A stretch of DNA of 64,000 bases from Lamellibrachia satsuma (GCA_033239005.1 BSQZ01000035.1:3923501-3987500); one strand, 5' to 3'. Counted from the stretch's first letter, positions 44,037-56,869 are shown. Notes: generated by a model not told the origin, from the sequence alone. Numbers and translations: made by a program.

Positions 44037-44664
44037 CAATTCCATTCCGGAATTGGAACTGACCCTCAATTCCAGTTCCGGAATTGGAATTGACTTTAAA
44101 AAAAAAATTAATTGAATTTATTTTTCCGAAATTTATTTTTTGGGAATTGGAATTGATTTTGTTGGAATTATTAACTTGATACTGTTAATATTTACCCTTA
44201 TATTTACTTATATTACTTTTAAAATCATATTTGTCTGCTATTAGCACTACATGAAGTAATTTACTTGGCTGATCTGGCACAAAGAACATTAATTGCAATT
44301 AGGATAATATATATCTTGAATTCATGTTCAGAAACAAAAAAATAAGTTTAAAAAAACATTTCTTAAAAAAACTTACAAATAATCCAGAAGCTATGGACAG
44401 GGGGCAAATGTCCAGATTTTGAATAAGGCAAGGGGCTAATGTCTGGGGGGCAAGTGACAAAGGGGCAAATGTCTGGAAGGGGGGCAAATGACCTGGACCT
44501 GATATAAACAGGGGAAACTGTTCAAAACTCAGATTCATGACCCAACTGTCCAGGGCTGTCCAAAATGTCTGGTTTAGTTGGCAAAAATCCAGGAGAGGTG
44601 TCGCAGCAGAAAGTACATATAAAATGGCTGGATGCCATTTTAAAGTTTTTATATGGAAAACCTG

Positions 44665-44754
<90 letters not shown>

Positions 44755-44960
44755 GCGCGCGCGCGTGCGTGTGTGTGCATTTAACGAACAATAATTTTTT
44801 AATGATATATAATTAAATATGATTGTGCACACGTGACAAATAGACAAATAAAACTGTGTTAAAACGAATTGGATTTGAATTTTTCTTTAGCCTAGGATTT
44901 TAACAGTTGGAATTGATTTTTTTGCAAGGCAGAATTAGAACTGATTTTTTGGAATTGACA
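44037..44960. mobile_element. Possible TIR element rich in GGAATTGGAATTGA
   Basis: The left edge ggtcaattccattccggaat and the right edge ttttttggaattgac are inverted, and both edges are full of ggaattggaattga words. The interior holds a cluster of ggggcaaatgtctgg words (44398-44500) and the TG/CG microsatellite. Target duplication not defined. Confidence 0.5.
44662..44782. repeat. Compound (TG)n-(TGCG)n-(CG)n microsatellite
   Basis: About 24 TG units pass into about 10 TGCG units, then seven CG units and back. Alternating purine-pyrimidine over about 115 bp. Confidence 0.97.
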
Positions 44961-47255
44961 AAACAGATTGGCCTGATATACTTCCTTCATATGTATAGCT
45001 TGTACTAATACTATTGTGGGTTGCCGACAGTTGCCCCCTCCCCCCACGATATTCATTACAGTGTTATCAGTCGACTTAGAATAAAATGTAATTAATACAT
45101 CTCTATGAACTTCCGGTTATTACATGTGGGGTTTAATCTGATCAATAAAGCAAATTAATTTTATATAATTTTGCCTTATTGTCAAGTCACAAGAATTCAG
45201 ACAGAAATTGTAAAGTGTCATTATAGAAAGCAGACATGTAATCTGACAGTGTTCAACTGGGTAGATGACGATGCCTTAGCTAGTTTCCATTCCAGCTAGA
45301 CATTGCATGGGTGAAATGCATTTTACTTAAATATTTAAATACTTTTAAAAAGTTTTTGTAACTGCATTTGCACTTAATCACAATGAAAGTATTTGTATAT
45401 TTTAAATATTTCCATAAAGAATTTGAAATGTAAACAGCAACAGTAGGCTTCTGTTGCACTATAGTCTATACTGTCTTTTGGTCGTGTTTCTCCCATGCAT
45501 CTAACCCCCTAGGCTTAGCCTTACGCTTGCTGCTTGCTCTCTAGGCATTTAGAACACAGGAGTATGAGACTTATATGACTGTCAATAAATAATATCAAAT
45601 TATTTTCTTGAATAATTTTGCCTAGTACATACGCCATGGCCCATGTTATAAGGCTGCAGTATATCCTGTAGCACTTACTGAGTTATTGTTATTGTTTTGA
45701 GTACGGCCACGTATTGACGGTATGTCTGATCACGTCGAAAATAAATCAGCGGATTGGAAAACACTCGTAATTATATCAAACTATTAACACTTACTCGCAC
45801 TTTATTGTATTCACACATTTCGATTTACTGTGGGTCATATATATGCTGACGTTGAAGCACAGCTGTGCTTATTGGGGTGGAACTATATTGTAATCGTAGT
45901 GATAAGTCGCAATGGTAACGGTAATCCAATTTACTAACCTGGTTTCGGCTCGTCGCTTCCTACGCATCGCTCTGCCCTCTGATATCTGACGATCCTTGTC
46001 GCAGAATAGTCTGTAGATGCATGGTCATATGCAAAAAAAAGATCTAAGATGGAACGGTGTCTTTGACCAAGAATGACATCTTGATGCTCACCATCTGTCC
46101 ATGCTCATCACATAGTCTTTTGTCTTGTAGTCTGCATCGGAAAAGTGGTCACACGCAGAGCGTGCGGCTAGCGGACACGGCAATTTCTGCATTTGCAACC
46201 ACCTTTTCCGCTGCAAATTCTTCCTCGGAAGTCGATCAAAAGTTTTTTCCTTGCATTTGTAGTACTAGTTGATATATCCAGGATCAATCCAGTGCACACC
46301 AGTTTTCTTTTTATTCGATTTTCCATGCGTTTCGGCCGTTTTTCCGGGAGGTTTTTACTATGTGAACGCGGTGCCAGGAGCTCGTACTCAAACCACTCTG
46401 CCGCTGAGCCCCCCGCAGAGCAATATGGCGCCGCCCAGCGAAGATAATGGCAGAGTTAAAAAGGATATTACAAAATTACCGTGGTGTTGTGCCCATCATA
46501 TAAGGGTGATATATACTGTAAATGGTATGTTATTATGTTTGGGCTATGGTTGTTCGAGTGCTTCACCCCCCTTTTAAAATAAAGTTCCTAATTAATTTTT
46601 TACAAAACTTCACATGTTAACTCTTCATTATTATGTAGATTTGACCATATATAATAATTCTTGTAGTTTTCATTATCATGTCACATTTTGGCTTCATTAT
46701 TTTTGTACTAGGCTTTTCGTAAGGCTTAGATGTTTGCATGCAAAGTTCTGACTACTGTACAGGTGATAATACCAACCTTGCTGCACAGCTAGCAAGACGT
46801 GATTGGGCTAATAATGGCTGTCAAGGGCTAAACTGGAAAACCTAATTCGGCCAATAATGGCAGTAATTGGTTCAACTGCCATTAGCTTATCAGTGAAAAA
46901 AACATCCAATGAAACAAAGCCTAATTGGACCAATAATGGCTGTCATAGGCATAAAAAACTTCCATGGAAGTAAAAGAAATAAAAACAAAGATTGCTTGAA
47001 ATCATATTATATTACATCTTGTAGTATATTTCCATTTCCACAACACCAAAAAATTCATTAGAATTCAATTAATTAATAATCCCAAATAATACTCTGTTCT
47101 ACTGGCCTGTCTCGATTATGCATATTTTTCCCACGATTATCGGCAAGCTTCGACGTGATGTCAACGATGACAAGGTAACGCTACGAGACTGGGACTTTCC
47201 ATTCATTCACCATACCAATGACAGCGATAGCGGTTGTTTAGAAGTGAGCATCAGA
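44961..47255. other. Mostly noncoding; CpG-richer block with a possible short exon
   Basis: 44961-45890 shows nothing. 45900-46500 is richer in CpG. On the minus strand one frame there contains GRICSGKGGCKCRNC, a cysteine cluster; on the + strand an ATG in a tATGGCGCC context at 46423 starts MAPPSEDNGRVKKDITKLPW. Neither matches a family I can name. 46500-47255 shows only short frames. Confidence 0.35.
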
Positions 47256-47540
47256 ATGGTTTATTGTGTGGGATTCGATAGTAATGCAAACAGTAGTAAC
47301 AATAGAGTAACGTGTAGTTGGTTTAAGTTTCCTACGCAGCCAACTTTGTTTTAAAAAAGCAAATTTCAAGCCGACGAAAAACACAGCTGGCTTTGTTTGC
47401 TTAGAGAAAACTTGTTTTGACTGAGATTTGGACCAGAGAAGATGGCAGTCCTGGGTTATCCTGGTGTTAAAATCTCTTTGAAAGAGGATGTTGTCCCAAC
47501 ATTATTCACAGGAATGGAAGCTGTTGATGCCATCAATCCG
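47256..47540 (+). pseudogene. THAP-like zinc finger remnant with two in-frame stops
   Basis: One frame from ATG 47256 reads MVYCVGFDSNANSSNN, SWFKFPTQPTLF, stop, KSKFQADEKHSWLCLLRENLF, stop, LRFGPEKMAVLGYPGVKISL, KEDVVPTLF. The start, the FxFPxxP block, KHSxLC and the closing LKxDxVPTLF are the ordered marks of a THAP DNA-binding domain. The second zinc-ligand Cys is Ser (FDS) and the C-terminal CxxH ligand pair is damaged. THAP domains occur in P-element-type transposases and in host factors. Nothing recognisable follows, so the source is open. Confidence 0.6.
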
Positions 47541-48465
47541 TAGAACGCAGGCAGCGATTCAGGCATCGACGACCACGGTCCACCTTGGATGGAAGTGAGC
47601 TGTCAGCATGGATACAGGTGATGCCGGCCCACGGTGAATTTGGTCCAGTGAATTGGAACTGCATTCTTTGGAGACTTCGGCCCGCAACTCTGGTGACTTC
47701 GGCCTCAGAGCACACCGGGCATAGTGATCTCGTCCCAAACGATTGTGTACAAAGCACATAAAGTTTAATGAGTGTCTCACTGTGAATAAAGCATATATTC
47801 TCTCATTTGCTAATTGATTTAGTTCCACATTAACCCGAAATTGTTACTTTGTAACTGCTTTTATAGCTTTCACTTCCTTCCGCATAAAATACGGTGCTAT
47901 GTTTGACCATTTTATCACGTAGTTAGAGAGACGATCATTAGAACTTATGCAATTCATTGTATCCTTAAAATTAATATCATAATATATTTCAGCAAAAACT
48001 ATATTATTATATACAGTTGAATAACTTAAATAAATTAAATTACAATTATCATAATTTCTTTTTTCTATAATATATTATTTAAGATTTTCATGTGTTACCC
48101 CCCATCAGGGGAAATTCTCTCCACAAATTTACTAAAATTAAATCAAATACAAAACAATGACAGTGGTAAGCAATTATTGTATTGTGAATACAATGCCGCC
48201 ACCTGTGTATGGTCTTTGACCTATACACTTTTTTCGTTAGATAATTTTGAAGCATGGTCTTTTATTCACCTCAGTCACCAAAATCACCAAGCCAAAATAA
48301 CATTGGCCGAATTCACCTCACATTCACGCCATTATAAAGTGATTGGATTCTTGCACATGGTGGTTGGGCCGAATTCACCACTAATTCTGCTATTGTGATG
48401 TTTACTTTCAGACCTAACTGTGAAAATGACCACCTAGAGCCACAAAACTTCTATATTTACCATAC
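47541..48465. other. Noncoding stretch between the THAP remnant and the 8-kb element
   Basis: 47541-47760 is GC-richer with several frames but no family match; the remainder is AT-rich without recognised features. Confidence 0.4.
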
Positions 48466-49659
48466 ATATGGGTGATTCCATTTATTAGGGGGGCAGTTAG
48501 CAATTTCATGGATATCCAACTTTCATGCTTTCCCTTTCTTTCTTTTGACTTGAACACACAACTTTGATTTATATAATATCACAGAGCATGTGTCAGAGTC
48601 TCATCTGTGTATTTTACATAAAAAAATACTTGACCATTTTGCTGGTAGCACCGAAATTTGTGTTGTGTCCCCTCATTTTTTCCTGTTTTTTTTTACGTGA
48701 CATCTCAACTTTCAAGTGGTTTACTGTTCCCCATAATGCCTTAACTTAATTTATTTTATCATAAAATAAAACAACAATAATAAACAATTGTTTCGTACAG
48801 TACTTAGTGTCTAGGTGTGTACAGTATTTGTACCGCGGCTGACGCAAATCTGTTACCACGACGTAACTTTTCGTGTCCCCAAATTTACGCATTAAACTGC
48901 AATTTTAAGACTACAGAATAAAAAAATAAAGTGCTGAACTGTCAAATTTGACGTCTGTTAAATTTGGAACTAAAAACATTAAACTGACGATGATTCCATC
49001 AAACCTCAGTAGAAACAGATTTTGAAAAAAAATTAAGCAGCGAAAATCGTGTCCCGCAAATAAATTACGTTGGAATTATTTTCCACTAGTATCCAATCAC
49101 TTCCAGTGAAATTTGTGAATGAAAAGGTCACGTTATCATACCTCCCGGATGTACTACACATGCTGAGGAAGGCTGAACCGTCACCATTGTTCCACTTTCC
49201 GAGAAGATTTCGTGTCCCAGTTTTTATGTTTTGCCTTGTCATTGGGAAAGGAATTGGATGTATGTAGAAATATTTTAGCTACTTATTTATATATATACTG
49301 TAAAAATGATGTTTGTAATGCTCTTGAACCATTGCAAAACACCGGAAGTTTTTTAGTTGCTAAATAAGCAGATAGTTTCATGAGTGTGCCAAGATCATAT
49401 TGGACTGCGTGTATCGGCAAGTGTGTTGTTGTGACTATATTCTGGTGTGTACCTGTAGTTGTGACTATATTCCGCTGTGTACCTGTTTTACCACCATGCT
49501 AATGCGGTCAGCCATGACCAAAGCGGCTAGAACAATGCATGCACCATCCCCACTACTGAACTGCTCACTACTGAACGACTGCATAGTCTGCGACCCAGCA
49601 GATCATTTCGCTTGGAGAATGTAGCCTGGACAATGTAGCCTGGAGAGCTGCCTGCAACG

Positions 49660-52600
49660 CTGGTGTAGCTTTGCACCAGCCCACCCATCGGGGGTGTCAT
49701 GGAGGAACACGCTTGCGGCGTCATATTCATACCATTGTGTCAACAAGACCGACACCTTCTGCCAAGCCGCCTTGCGTCAATGGTGCCAATCTCATCCACG
49801 TAATGCTCAAAAACTGTGAGGTGGAATCCAATACACATTTGGCTTTGATTAATGCATGATCAATACAAAATAAAGCTACTATTATAAATAAGCACATTGT
49901 TGAACACAAATGGGATGTGCTTGCCATAGCAGAGACATGGCTAAGTAAGAATGGTGACGATCCGACGATCGCCGAGGTAACTCCGCCAGGATATACTTTC
50001 CAACATGTTGCTCATGCATCTGGTCGTAGCGGTGGAGTTGCAATTGTGCATCGCAACACATACAAGACAAAGTTGAAACTGAAGTTGTCTTTTACGACCA
50101 TGGACCTACTCCATCTTCAGATCATTAACCTGCACTGTGTGAAATACAATGTATGGGTTGTCTACCACCCCCCTGTGTCCAGCAAGTCATCCGGATTAAT
50201 ATCGGAATTTTATGTCAAGCTAGAACACTTATTCACTGAAGCAACCATATCCGTTGTGCCCACCATCATTGCAGGGGATTTCAATGTACGCTTTGACAAT
50301 GAAGCTAAATCAGAACCACTATGCAATCTACTAGTATAGTTCAACCTGACACAACATGTACTATCGCCATATTCTAGATCTGGTGGTTAGTAGTAGTGAT
50401 AACAACGTAATCTCCGCCGTTACAGTTATTCCAGACTTTGTGTCAGATCACCATCGAATTGAAATTGCAGTCAGTACCTTGGCAAGACCTTTTGTGGTGG
50501 CGATGACTGCAAAACGGGATTTCCAGAACACTGACAACGTTGCACTCAAATGTGAAATAGAGTCCGTTTGTGTAGATATGACAACGTGTGGTAAAGATCA
50601 GCAGGTGGAAGAACTGGTGGCGACGTATAACAACAACTTAACAATGTGTCTTGATAAACACGCTCCATGGTGCAGTGTACGCACTCGAAACAACATTCCC
50701 CACCCCTGGTACGATGCGGATATAGCAGATGCCTGCGAAAGGAGACGCAAACTAGAAAATCTGTGGAGGAGGACCAAGCTAGAGGTACATCGTCAGTTGT
50801 ATGTTAATTCATGTGATGAGTGTTCTGCCTTGATAATGGAAAGAAAAATGGGATATTTCCAAGAACGTTTAGAATACGCTGACAACAAAAGTATGGTTCG
50901 CATTCTGCGATCGCTTGAAGTCCATCAAATGCAACTTCTCGAATTCAGTTCAACGAAGGAAAGTTGTGATGCATTTTGACGTTACTTCCAAGAGAAGATT
51001 GAGAAGTTGCTTAATAGCTTGCATGGCCACACTGCCGTATATCATTCAGGGGACGAGACACCTTGTTTCAGTGACTCTCTCGAAGTGTTCGAGCCTACTA
51101 ATACAGCCAAGATAGCGTCTATTCTCGCCAACACAGATAAGACATGCGCGCTTGATCTCCTTCCCACTAAACAACTGAAGGATAACATAGACTCTATCGT
51201 GCCTATCGTCACATGCATTACAAACGCCTCTCCAGTGAATGCAGTTATGACTGGGCTGCTTAAGCAGGCAATTGTTCAGCCATTGCTAAAGAAACCATCA
51301 CTCGATAAGGACACACTGAACAACTACCGTCCAGTTAGCAATCTAAGTCATCTATCCAAAGTCATCAAGAAAGTTATTGCCCGAAGGATCATCTGTCATA
51401 TTTCCGATCAGCGAATGCAGGATTGTTTCCAATCAGCTTACTAGAAAAATCGTTCAACTGAAACCGCATTGTTATGTGTTACAAATGCCATGAAAGTGGC
51501 GATGAATAACAGACAAAGTACAGCACTTGTGCTTATCGACTTTAGTGTCACCTACAATCAACCACAAGATAATGATTCAGCGGCTACGCTTGCATTATGG
51601 CATTGTGGGCAAGGCGCTTGGCTGGTGGCAATCTTATTTGCAGAATCGGACTTAGCGAGTAGTCATTCGTGATGCGTCATCGAACACAACATGTTTGACA
51701 TCGGGTGTCCCGTAGTGTTCGGTGTTTGGGCCATTGCTATTGTCGCTGTACGTCCAACCCATCGGCGATATAATTAGAGCGCGTGGACTTTTGTTTCATC
51801 ATTACGTGGATGATCTGCAATTGTACTGTCACTTTGACCTAACCGTGACAGCTCTGGCTACTACGCTGCGACGTATGGAAGACTGTTTGGATGTTGTGAA
51901 ACAGTGGATCACATCAAACTGCCTGTGCATGAATGACAATAAAACGGAATATCTCCCTGTGGTACCCAGGACTGCATCTGCTCTCGTTGACAGCAGTGTA
52001 ATACGCATAGGTGATGTCACAATTATTGCGTAACGATCTGTTCGTAACCTTGGTGTCATCATGGATCGACACCTTGATCTTAAGAAGCATCGTCAGTGTG
52101 TGTTCGTTCCATCTCTGCCGCATTAACCGGATGAGCCGTTATCTTCCAATGACAACAAAGGAACGTGTCGCCAATGCCATTATTATGTCACGGCTTGACT
52201 ACTGCAATTCTCTTCTATATGGCACTTGTGTTAACAACATTGCTCGCCTGCAGAGGATGCACATTTCGGCTGCGAGGTTAATCTTACGCTGGCCACGAAG
52301 CGATAGTGCCACGCCTCTTTTGTGCATTCTTCACTGGCTCCCTGTAGCGTGCAGAATCGAGTTTAAGCTCTTAGTGTTTACATATAGAGCTGTGTATGGC
52401 GATGCACCGAAAAACCTATGTGATCTCATATGCTCATATACACCAACAAGAGTCTTGCTATCTGCTAACAATATGTTAACCCATTATGCCCCAGGATTTT
52501 ATTAAAACATGCTCCCCTGTTCCCAGGATTTCTGGCAAATTTCGAGCGATTTTACCTCCTTGTATTAAAAAATCTGTAGAAAAAACTATTCAATATTGAC

Positions 52601-53382
52601 AATTACAAGTTATGTTTATTTTGAAGAGTAGTAATTTCTCCACATCCATGTATACATAGAAATAGGATATATTAATAAAATGTTGACATTTGATCACAAT
52701 TTGCAAAGACAAAATAGTAAGTTTGTTAAAACTTTCTACCTTGCGACTGACATTTGACAATGATCCCATGCTATAACCCTATGCAACCCAGTGAAGAAAA
52801 TGTAGCTATTTGTGTTAGCTTTGCACTACTGAAAACATTATCAAATTCTGATGGTTATTTTTCAGGTTACACCATATTTTATCATAGAAATAAAAATTTT
52901 CGAGATAGCATGAACAAAACCGATGAAAATCAAGATTTCTGAAAGGGCAACACATGTGCATAACGAGCTGTTGTTGTTGCAAAATGTATCCGCTAGGGAG
53001 TGGCAAAATTTGGTAGTTCAGTAGTTATTCGCCAGGATTTTTTTAATAGAGGGTCCTGTATGCGGCCAGCAGCGGCCGTTCCAAGACTGCACAGAGCGGC
53101 CGGCCGCAGCCATTGTGGGTTCTAATGGGTTAACTGTTCAGTGGACTCATATCAAAGCTGGAGACTGTTTGTTTACAGTCGCTGCAGCGACTCTGTGGAA
53201 CACTCTGCCGTTTGACATTAAAATGTCAGACACTCTCCACTTTCAAGGCACGCCTAAAGACTCACTTTTATAAACTCTCTAATTTCTACATTCTAGTTCC
53301 TGCATTAATATAGTTATGTTATAATTATCAACTTATTTACATGTTTATTTGTTATAGTGTAATTACTTATACATTAGTTAAG

Positions 53383-53385
<3 letters not shown>
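49660..53385 (+). mobile_element. CR1-like LINE, coding region broken, inserted in the 8-kb transposon
   Basis: + strand ORF2: LALINA then TGA (Arg in relatives) SIQNKATIINKHIVEHKWD, VLAIAETWLSKNGDD, GGVAIVHR, TIIAGDFNVRFDNE (AP-endonuclease), LDLVVSS with SDHHRIEI, PWYDADIADACERRRKLENL, then reverse transcriptase with NNYRPVSNLSHLSKVIKKVI, ALVLIDFSVTYN, FHHYVDDLQLYCHFD (catalytic YVDD), NLGVIMDRHLDLKKH, MSRLDYCNSLLYG, LHWLPV and, after the MITE at 52480-53129, CLFTVAAATLWNTLPFDIK. It contains about eight stops or frame changes. The upstream part (49390-49660) may be its 5' untranslated region. Confidence 0.88.
52480..53129. mobile_element. PiggyBac-type MITE (TTAA target)
   Basis: TTAA is present at 52476-52479 and again at 53130-53133. 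The element starts CCCATTATGCC and ends TTCTAATGGG, so the termini are CCCATTA and its complement. TTAA duplication with CCC/GGG ends is the piggyBac signature. Removing it restores the LINE reading across NNMLT to VQW. The 650-bp interior has no gene; the right end holds a GC-rich block with repeated agcggccg words. Confidence 0.88.

Positions 53386-53423
<38 letters not shown>
53386..53423. repeat. (TA)n(CA)n tract at the LINE 3' side
   Basis: TA run followed by acacacaca. Confidence 0.85.
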
Positions 53424-53425
<2 letters not shown>

Positions 53426-54930
53426 TGTATTTACATTTTCTGTCTCAATCCTAGTGAGCTGTAACTAAAATTTATAATTTAGAATAGTTATTTAATTACT
53501 GTATTTATTTTACTAATTTATTTTTCAATTTTTGTTAATTTTTATTACGTTTTAGTATTATGCGTTACAAAAAAATTAACTTATATATTTATATACACCT
53601 AATATTCTATGTGTTAATTACGTAGCATACACATATATTTGATTCATTTAAAGTAGCTGTATACTGGTTGTAGAAATGGTTATAATTATTATTATTTTAG
53701 CAATTTTAGAAAACTACTTACAATTGTATTGTACATGTTGTAAAGTGCCACGAACAATATAACATTGGATCTGGCACTATATGAAATAAAATATGTTATT
53801 ATTATAAATTATTAGTGCTAGTGGAAAGTGTGTACACAGCTATTGGGTTTGTTGTGTCCCAAATTTGGGTTTGTCGTGTCCCGTTTTACTTCTCGGATAA
53901 TACGTGGCCAAATTGGACTTGTGCCCCAAATTTATTGCGTGTTGGCCACATTTCACGGTTTGCTTGTACCTTTTGTGTGGTTAGTTTTTAATATTCGGCA
54001 AGTTGTAGCAAAATTCGATGCAATAGTTTCCAACGTAAACCAATTTCAACGGGAAACCAAATTAATCGTGTCCCATTTAGCCACTATTGTGGTGTTCAGA
54101 TGCACGTTCTTGCATAAATTTTTGTGTAAACATTGTTTGTATGTAGAAATAATTAGAAAACTTTGGTTTAGTTCAGTGAAAAGCTTTGCAGAGTTGCCGA
54201 GTTGCATTGCATCACAACGTAAACACCATAAAAACAGGCCAACTTGAAGACCAATAAATTGGAATCCTCCATTTTCAAACGGGTGGTTCAAGAGCTGTGG
54301 CATATGTTATAATTTTTCAAATGTTATTCCATTTTGTAGATAACCCAACCACTTCTTTGTTTCATATTAGTAGACATTTATTTAAATTAAACATAATAAT
54401 AACCTTACAATGCTTTTCCTTTGACAAAGAAGTTTTTAATACTATACCTGATATTCATCATACCTCTTACCTAAATAGAGAAGTCTTGAAGAGGTGTACA
54501 TGCATGGGGTTGTGGCCATGGCCCATGATCATGTGTTTTGTACTATTTTTGTTTACTATTTTATTTTAATTTTATTTTAATATTTTATTGATTTATTTTT
54601 TAGGCCACATAAAATAAAAAAAAAATTTCATGTCACCAAGTTTTTCGAAAAGTGAGGAGGGAGTTACATTGGCAGCCGTTCTCGCGGCTTTTTCAGCAAG
54701 ATTCTCAGGGTACTACAAATACACTTGAAAAGTGATTCTTGTTCTGTAATAAACTTAATTTATCAGTAAAAAAGTTTTACTAAAAACTAAAAATTATCTG
54801 AAAAGTAAAAAAATATGGACCGATCCCAGAAACTGAGGAAGGAGGGGACGTGAAACAAATATATTATTTTATGGAGCTTTATTTTTAGTATTTGTATCTT
54901 CTTTTTTTCCAATGATTTATTCTTACATAG
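53424..54930. other. Interior of the 8-kb transposon, right part
   Basis: Contains three gtgtccc words (53854, 53876, 54068) and the related tgtgccccaaattt (53923). The 139-codon frame 53828-54247 has no recognisable family and spans these words, so I do not call it a gene. 54600-54900 holds nothing further. Confidence 0.45.
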
Positions 54931-54934
54931 CCAT

Positions 54935-55411
54935 GAAAGTCCTATCCCAACAGAGAAACCAAGTTCTGTCCCATCAAAGAAAATCGAAAGAAAGAAGAAG
55001 ATCCAGCAAGATATGCAGGAATCAAAGATGGGGAAGTCATTTACAGCAGATTGTACAGACTGAATATGTTACTGGCTAAAAATAACGTGAAAAAGAGAAA
55101 CCTAACTGAAAAAGAGAGAAGAAGCAGAAATGTGGACTGATTGGAAGAAAAGATACAATGTTGGTTGCAATAAGAGGATGAAAAAAATGAATGACAGGAA
55201 AAGGGCAGAAACTAAAGAAAAGCCTAAGAAACATCTGACAAGGAATCAATATGAACAGAAGAAGGAGAAGGAACGACTGAAAAAAGAACGTTAACATGCT
55301 AGTCAAACAGAGGAAAAGAAACAGGCCATTCTAGCAAGAAGATGTGAATTGTATGCTGAAAATAAAGCCAAGGAAAGAAGTACAGCTTTACAAGAAGAAG
55401 AAAAAACTGAA
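54935..55411 (+). pseudogene. Lys/Glu-rich coding remnant of the 8-kb transposon
   Basis: Frames on the + strand read ESPIPTEKPSSVPSKKIERK, DWKKRYNVGCNKRMKKMND, KKHLTRNQYEQKKEKERLKK, then a TAA, EEKKQAILARRCELYAENK. The composition recalls the basic coiled N-termini of several uncharacterised transposon proteins, with YEQKKEKER and ARRxExYAENK blocks. Stops and one frame change are present. The strong Phe/Leu frame on the other strand at 55076-55306 is its antisense shadow. Confidence 0.45.
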
Positions 55412-56485
55412 TAGCATAGTTTCATGTGTGTACTTTCAATTTAAATTTTCTGTCAGACTTGTTATTAACCTAATTCATGTCACTTGAGAAAAGGCTGAAA
55501 AGTTTCCAGTACTTGGTCCCCCACCAATAATATTTTGGTAATTTGGTGTCCCCTTTATACGAGGAACCTTTCATTTTGGCTTTGGTTCTTTCAGATAAAT
55601 AGTGTTCATTTATATTTCTGATGTTACATTGGGCAAACATAGTATAATGGGTTTCTAGCACATACTTGTTAAAAAAATTTCAGAACCATTTATTGTTCTA
55701 ACAATTGCCAGTGTGAGAGAAATGTAGTGTTTCGGAACTACAAGAAAATGTACAAATTAATTATTAGCCCAATTCACAGTATTCACAAGACAAGTCCTCA
55801 CTGTATTTATGCTCTTATCAGGTTATCTAAGACAAGTATAAAGGTCAAATGAGCTTACTTTGTTTACAACAAAGCTTAATTTCATGTGTACACCCCTGTG
55901 GAGTTGTTGTTCCCTGTGTAAAGGGACACAAAATGTTGGTGTTCACTTTACATGAGGAACCTCTGCGTTGTCCTTAAATGTTTGGAAATTTCATTGATAC
56001 AGTTAGTTTAATGCTTTGAACAATGTTTCAGTAGATGCCTATGCCTCAAGTTACAAGAACTTTTACTCACTTAAAATTCAAGTGTTTACTTTTAATCGGT
56101 TTTTGGTTCCATAATTGGCAACAGTTGACCATATTCGGTCAAACCGGCAGACAAAGCAGACCCCAAATTATAGTTTAGTCAAATAAGACCGTATCCAAGC
56201 AATGTTAGTTGTAAAGGAGTCATCTTGTACCAAATGTGTGGCAACATTGATAGAGAAATCAATTGTTTGGACCACCCTGAAGAAAAACACTTCTCAAGTT
56301 TTGTGTCCCCTTCACACACAGAACTGTGCTGGATGTGCCTGCTGAGGCTCTTTCTGCTCAGATGTATGGCATTTGTTCAGAAATTTTTTATCAATTTCAT
56401 AAATTTAACATGTTTGAGCAATAGTTGATGACTTAGTTTTAAAGATTAAAGCATTTAAAAATTGGAGTACCAATGTCACACATTG
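55412..56485. other. Right flank of the 8-kb transposon
   Basis: AT-rich with gtgtcccc near 55546 and 56303 and its complement gggacac near 55925; no gene recognised. Confidence 0.45.
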
Positions 56486-56583
56486 GCCCCCTAATAAATG
56501 GAACCACCCATATACACATGTCACGTGATAAATACCTTTACTCACATGTAACGATGACAAATTTGCAAAAATTAGCTATCTTC

Positions 56584-56611
56584 TATGCCTAGCTCCACGG
56601 AGCTAGGCATA
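56584..56611. repeat. 28-bp perfect hairpin
   Basis: tatgcctagctcc (56584-56596) is exactly complementary to ggagctaggcata (56599-56611) with a 2-nt loop. It lies just outside the right TIR of the 8-kb element. Could be the end of a small palindromic element or a transcript hairpin. Confidence 0.9.
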
Positions 56612-56869
56612 TGAGATGGGAAGTTTTTGTTTTTTTTGTAAATTTTGATCTTTATATGGAAGTAAAAGCAATGTTTTGACCCTATGAGGAGATGTTCGAC
56701 GGCTCTTTGTGGTTGTTTTCATGGTTAGGTCAGAATGTAAATAAGGTCAAAGTCTACTGGCATCAGTAAACTCTTCCGAAAAAGCCGAATTCGAAGAGGA
56801 TTTTGCTAGCGGTTCGAAATTGTTACATTTTACTTTTTATTGGTGGCTGAGTGTGTAACACTGCTGACG

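Larger units (their letters stand above)
48466..56513. mobile_element. DNA transposon with 28-bp TIRs, interrupted by a LINE
   Basis: The left end 48466-48494 (atatgggtgattccatttat, then taggggggc) is the near-exact reverse complement of 56486-56513. Subtracting the LINE (about 49390-53415) leaves an element of about 4 kb. Both remaining parts carry the recurring word gtgtccc (48664, 48873, 49049, 49212, 53854, 53876, 54068, 55546, 56303), absent from the LINE. It includes a Lys/Glu-rich coding remnant at 54935-55411. Superfamily unknown; no target duplication could be set. Confidence 0.65.

Noticed and set aside
43536..44069. Frames of IYIYIY on both strands
   Set aside because: TA dinucleotide tracts.
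44299..44847. 182-codon minus-strand frame with Ala-Arg-Thr-His repeats
   Set aside because: Produced by the TG/TGCG microsatellite; flanking residues match nothing.
46330..46450. tRNA-like or SINE head in the GC-rich block (gcggcagagtggtttgagta)
   Set aside because: No convincing B box or cloverleaf could be drawn.
53828..54247. 139-codon + strand frame as a gene
   Set aside because: No family, spans recurring gtgtccc words, no splice or start context.
55076..55306. Phe/Leu-rich minus-strand frame
   Set aside because: Antisense shadow of the Lys/Glu-rich remnant on the + strand.
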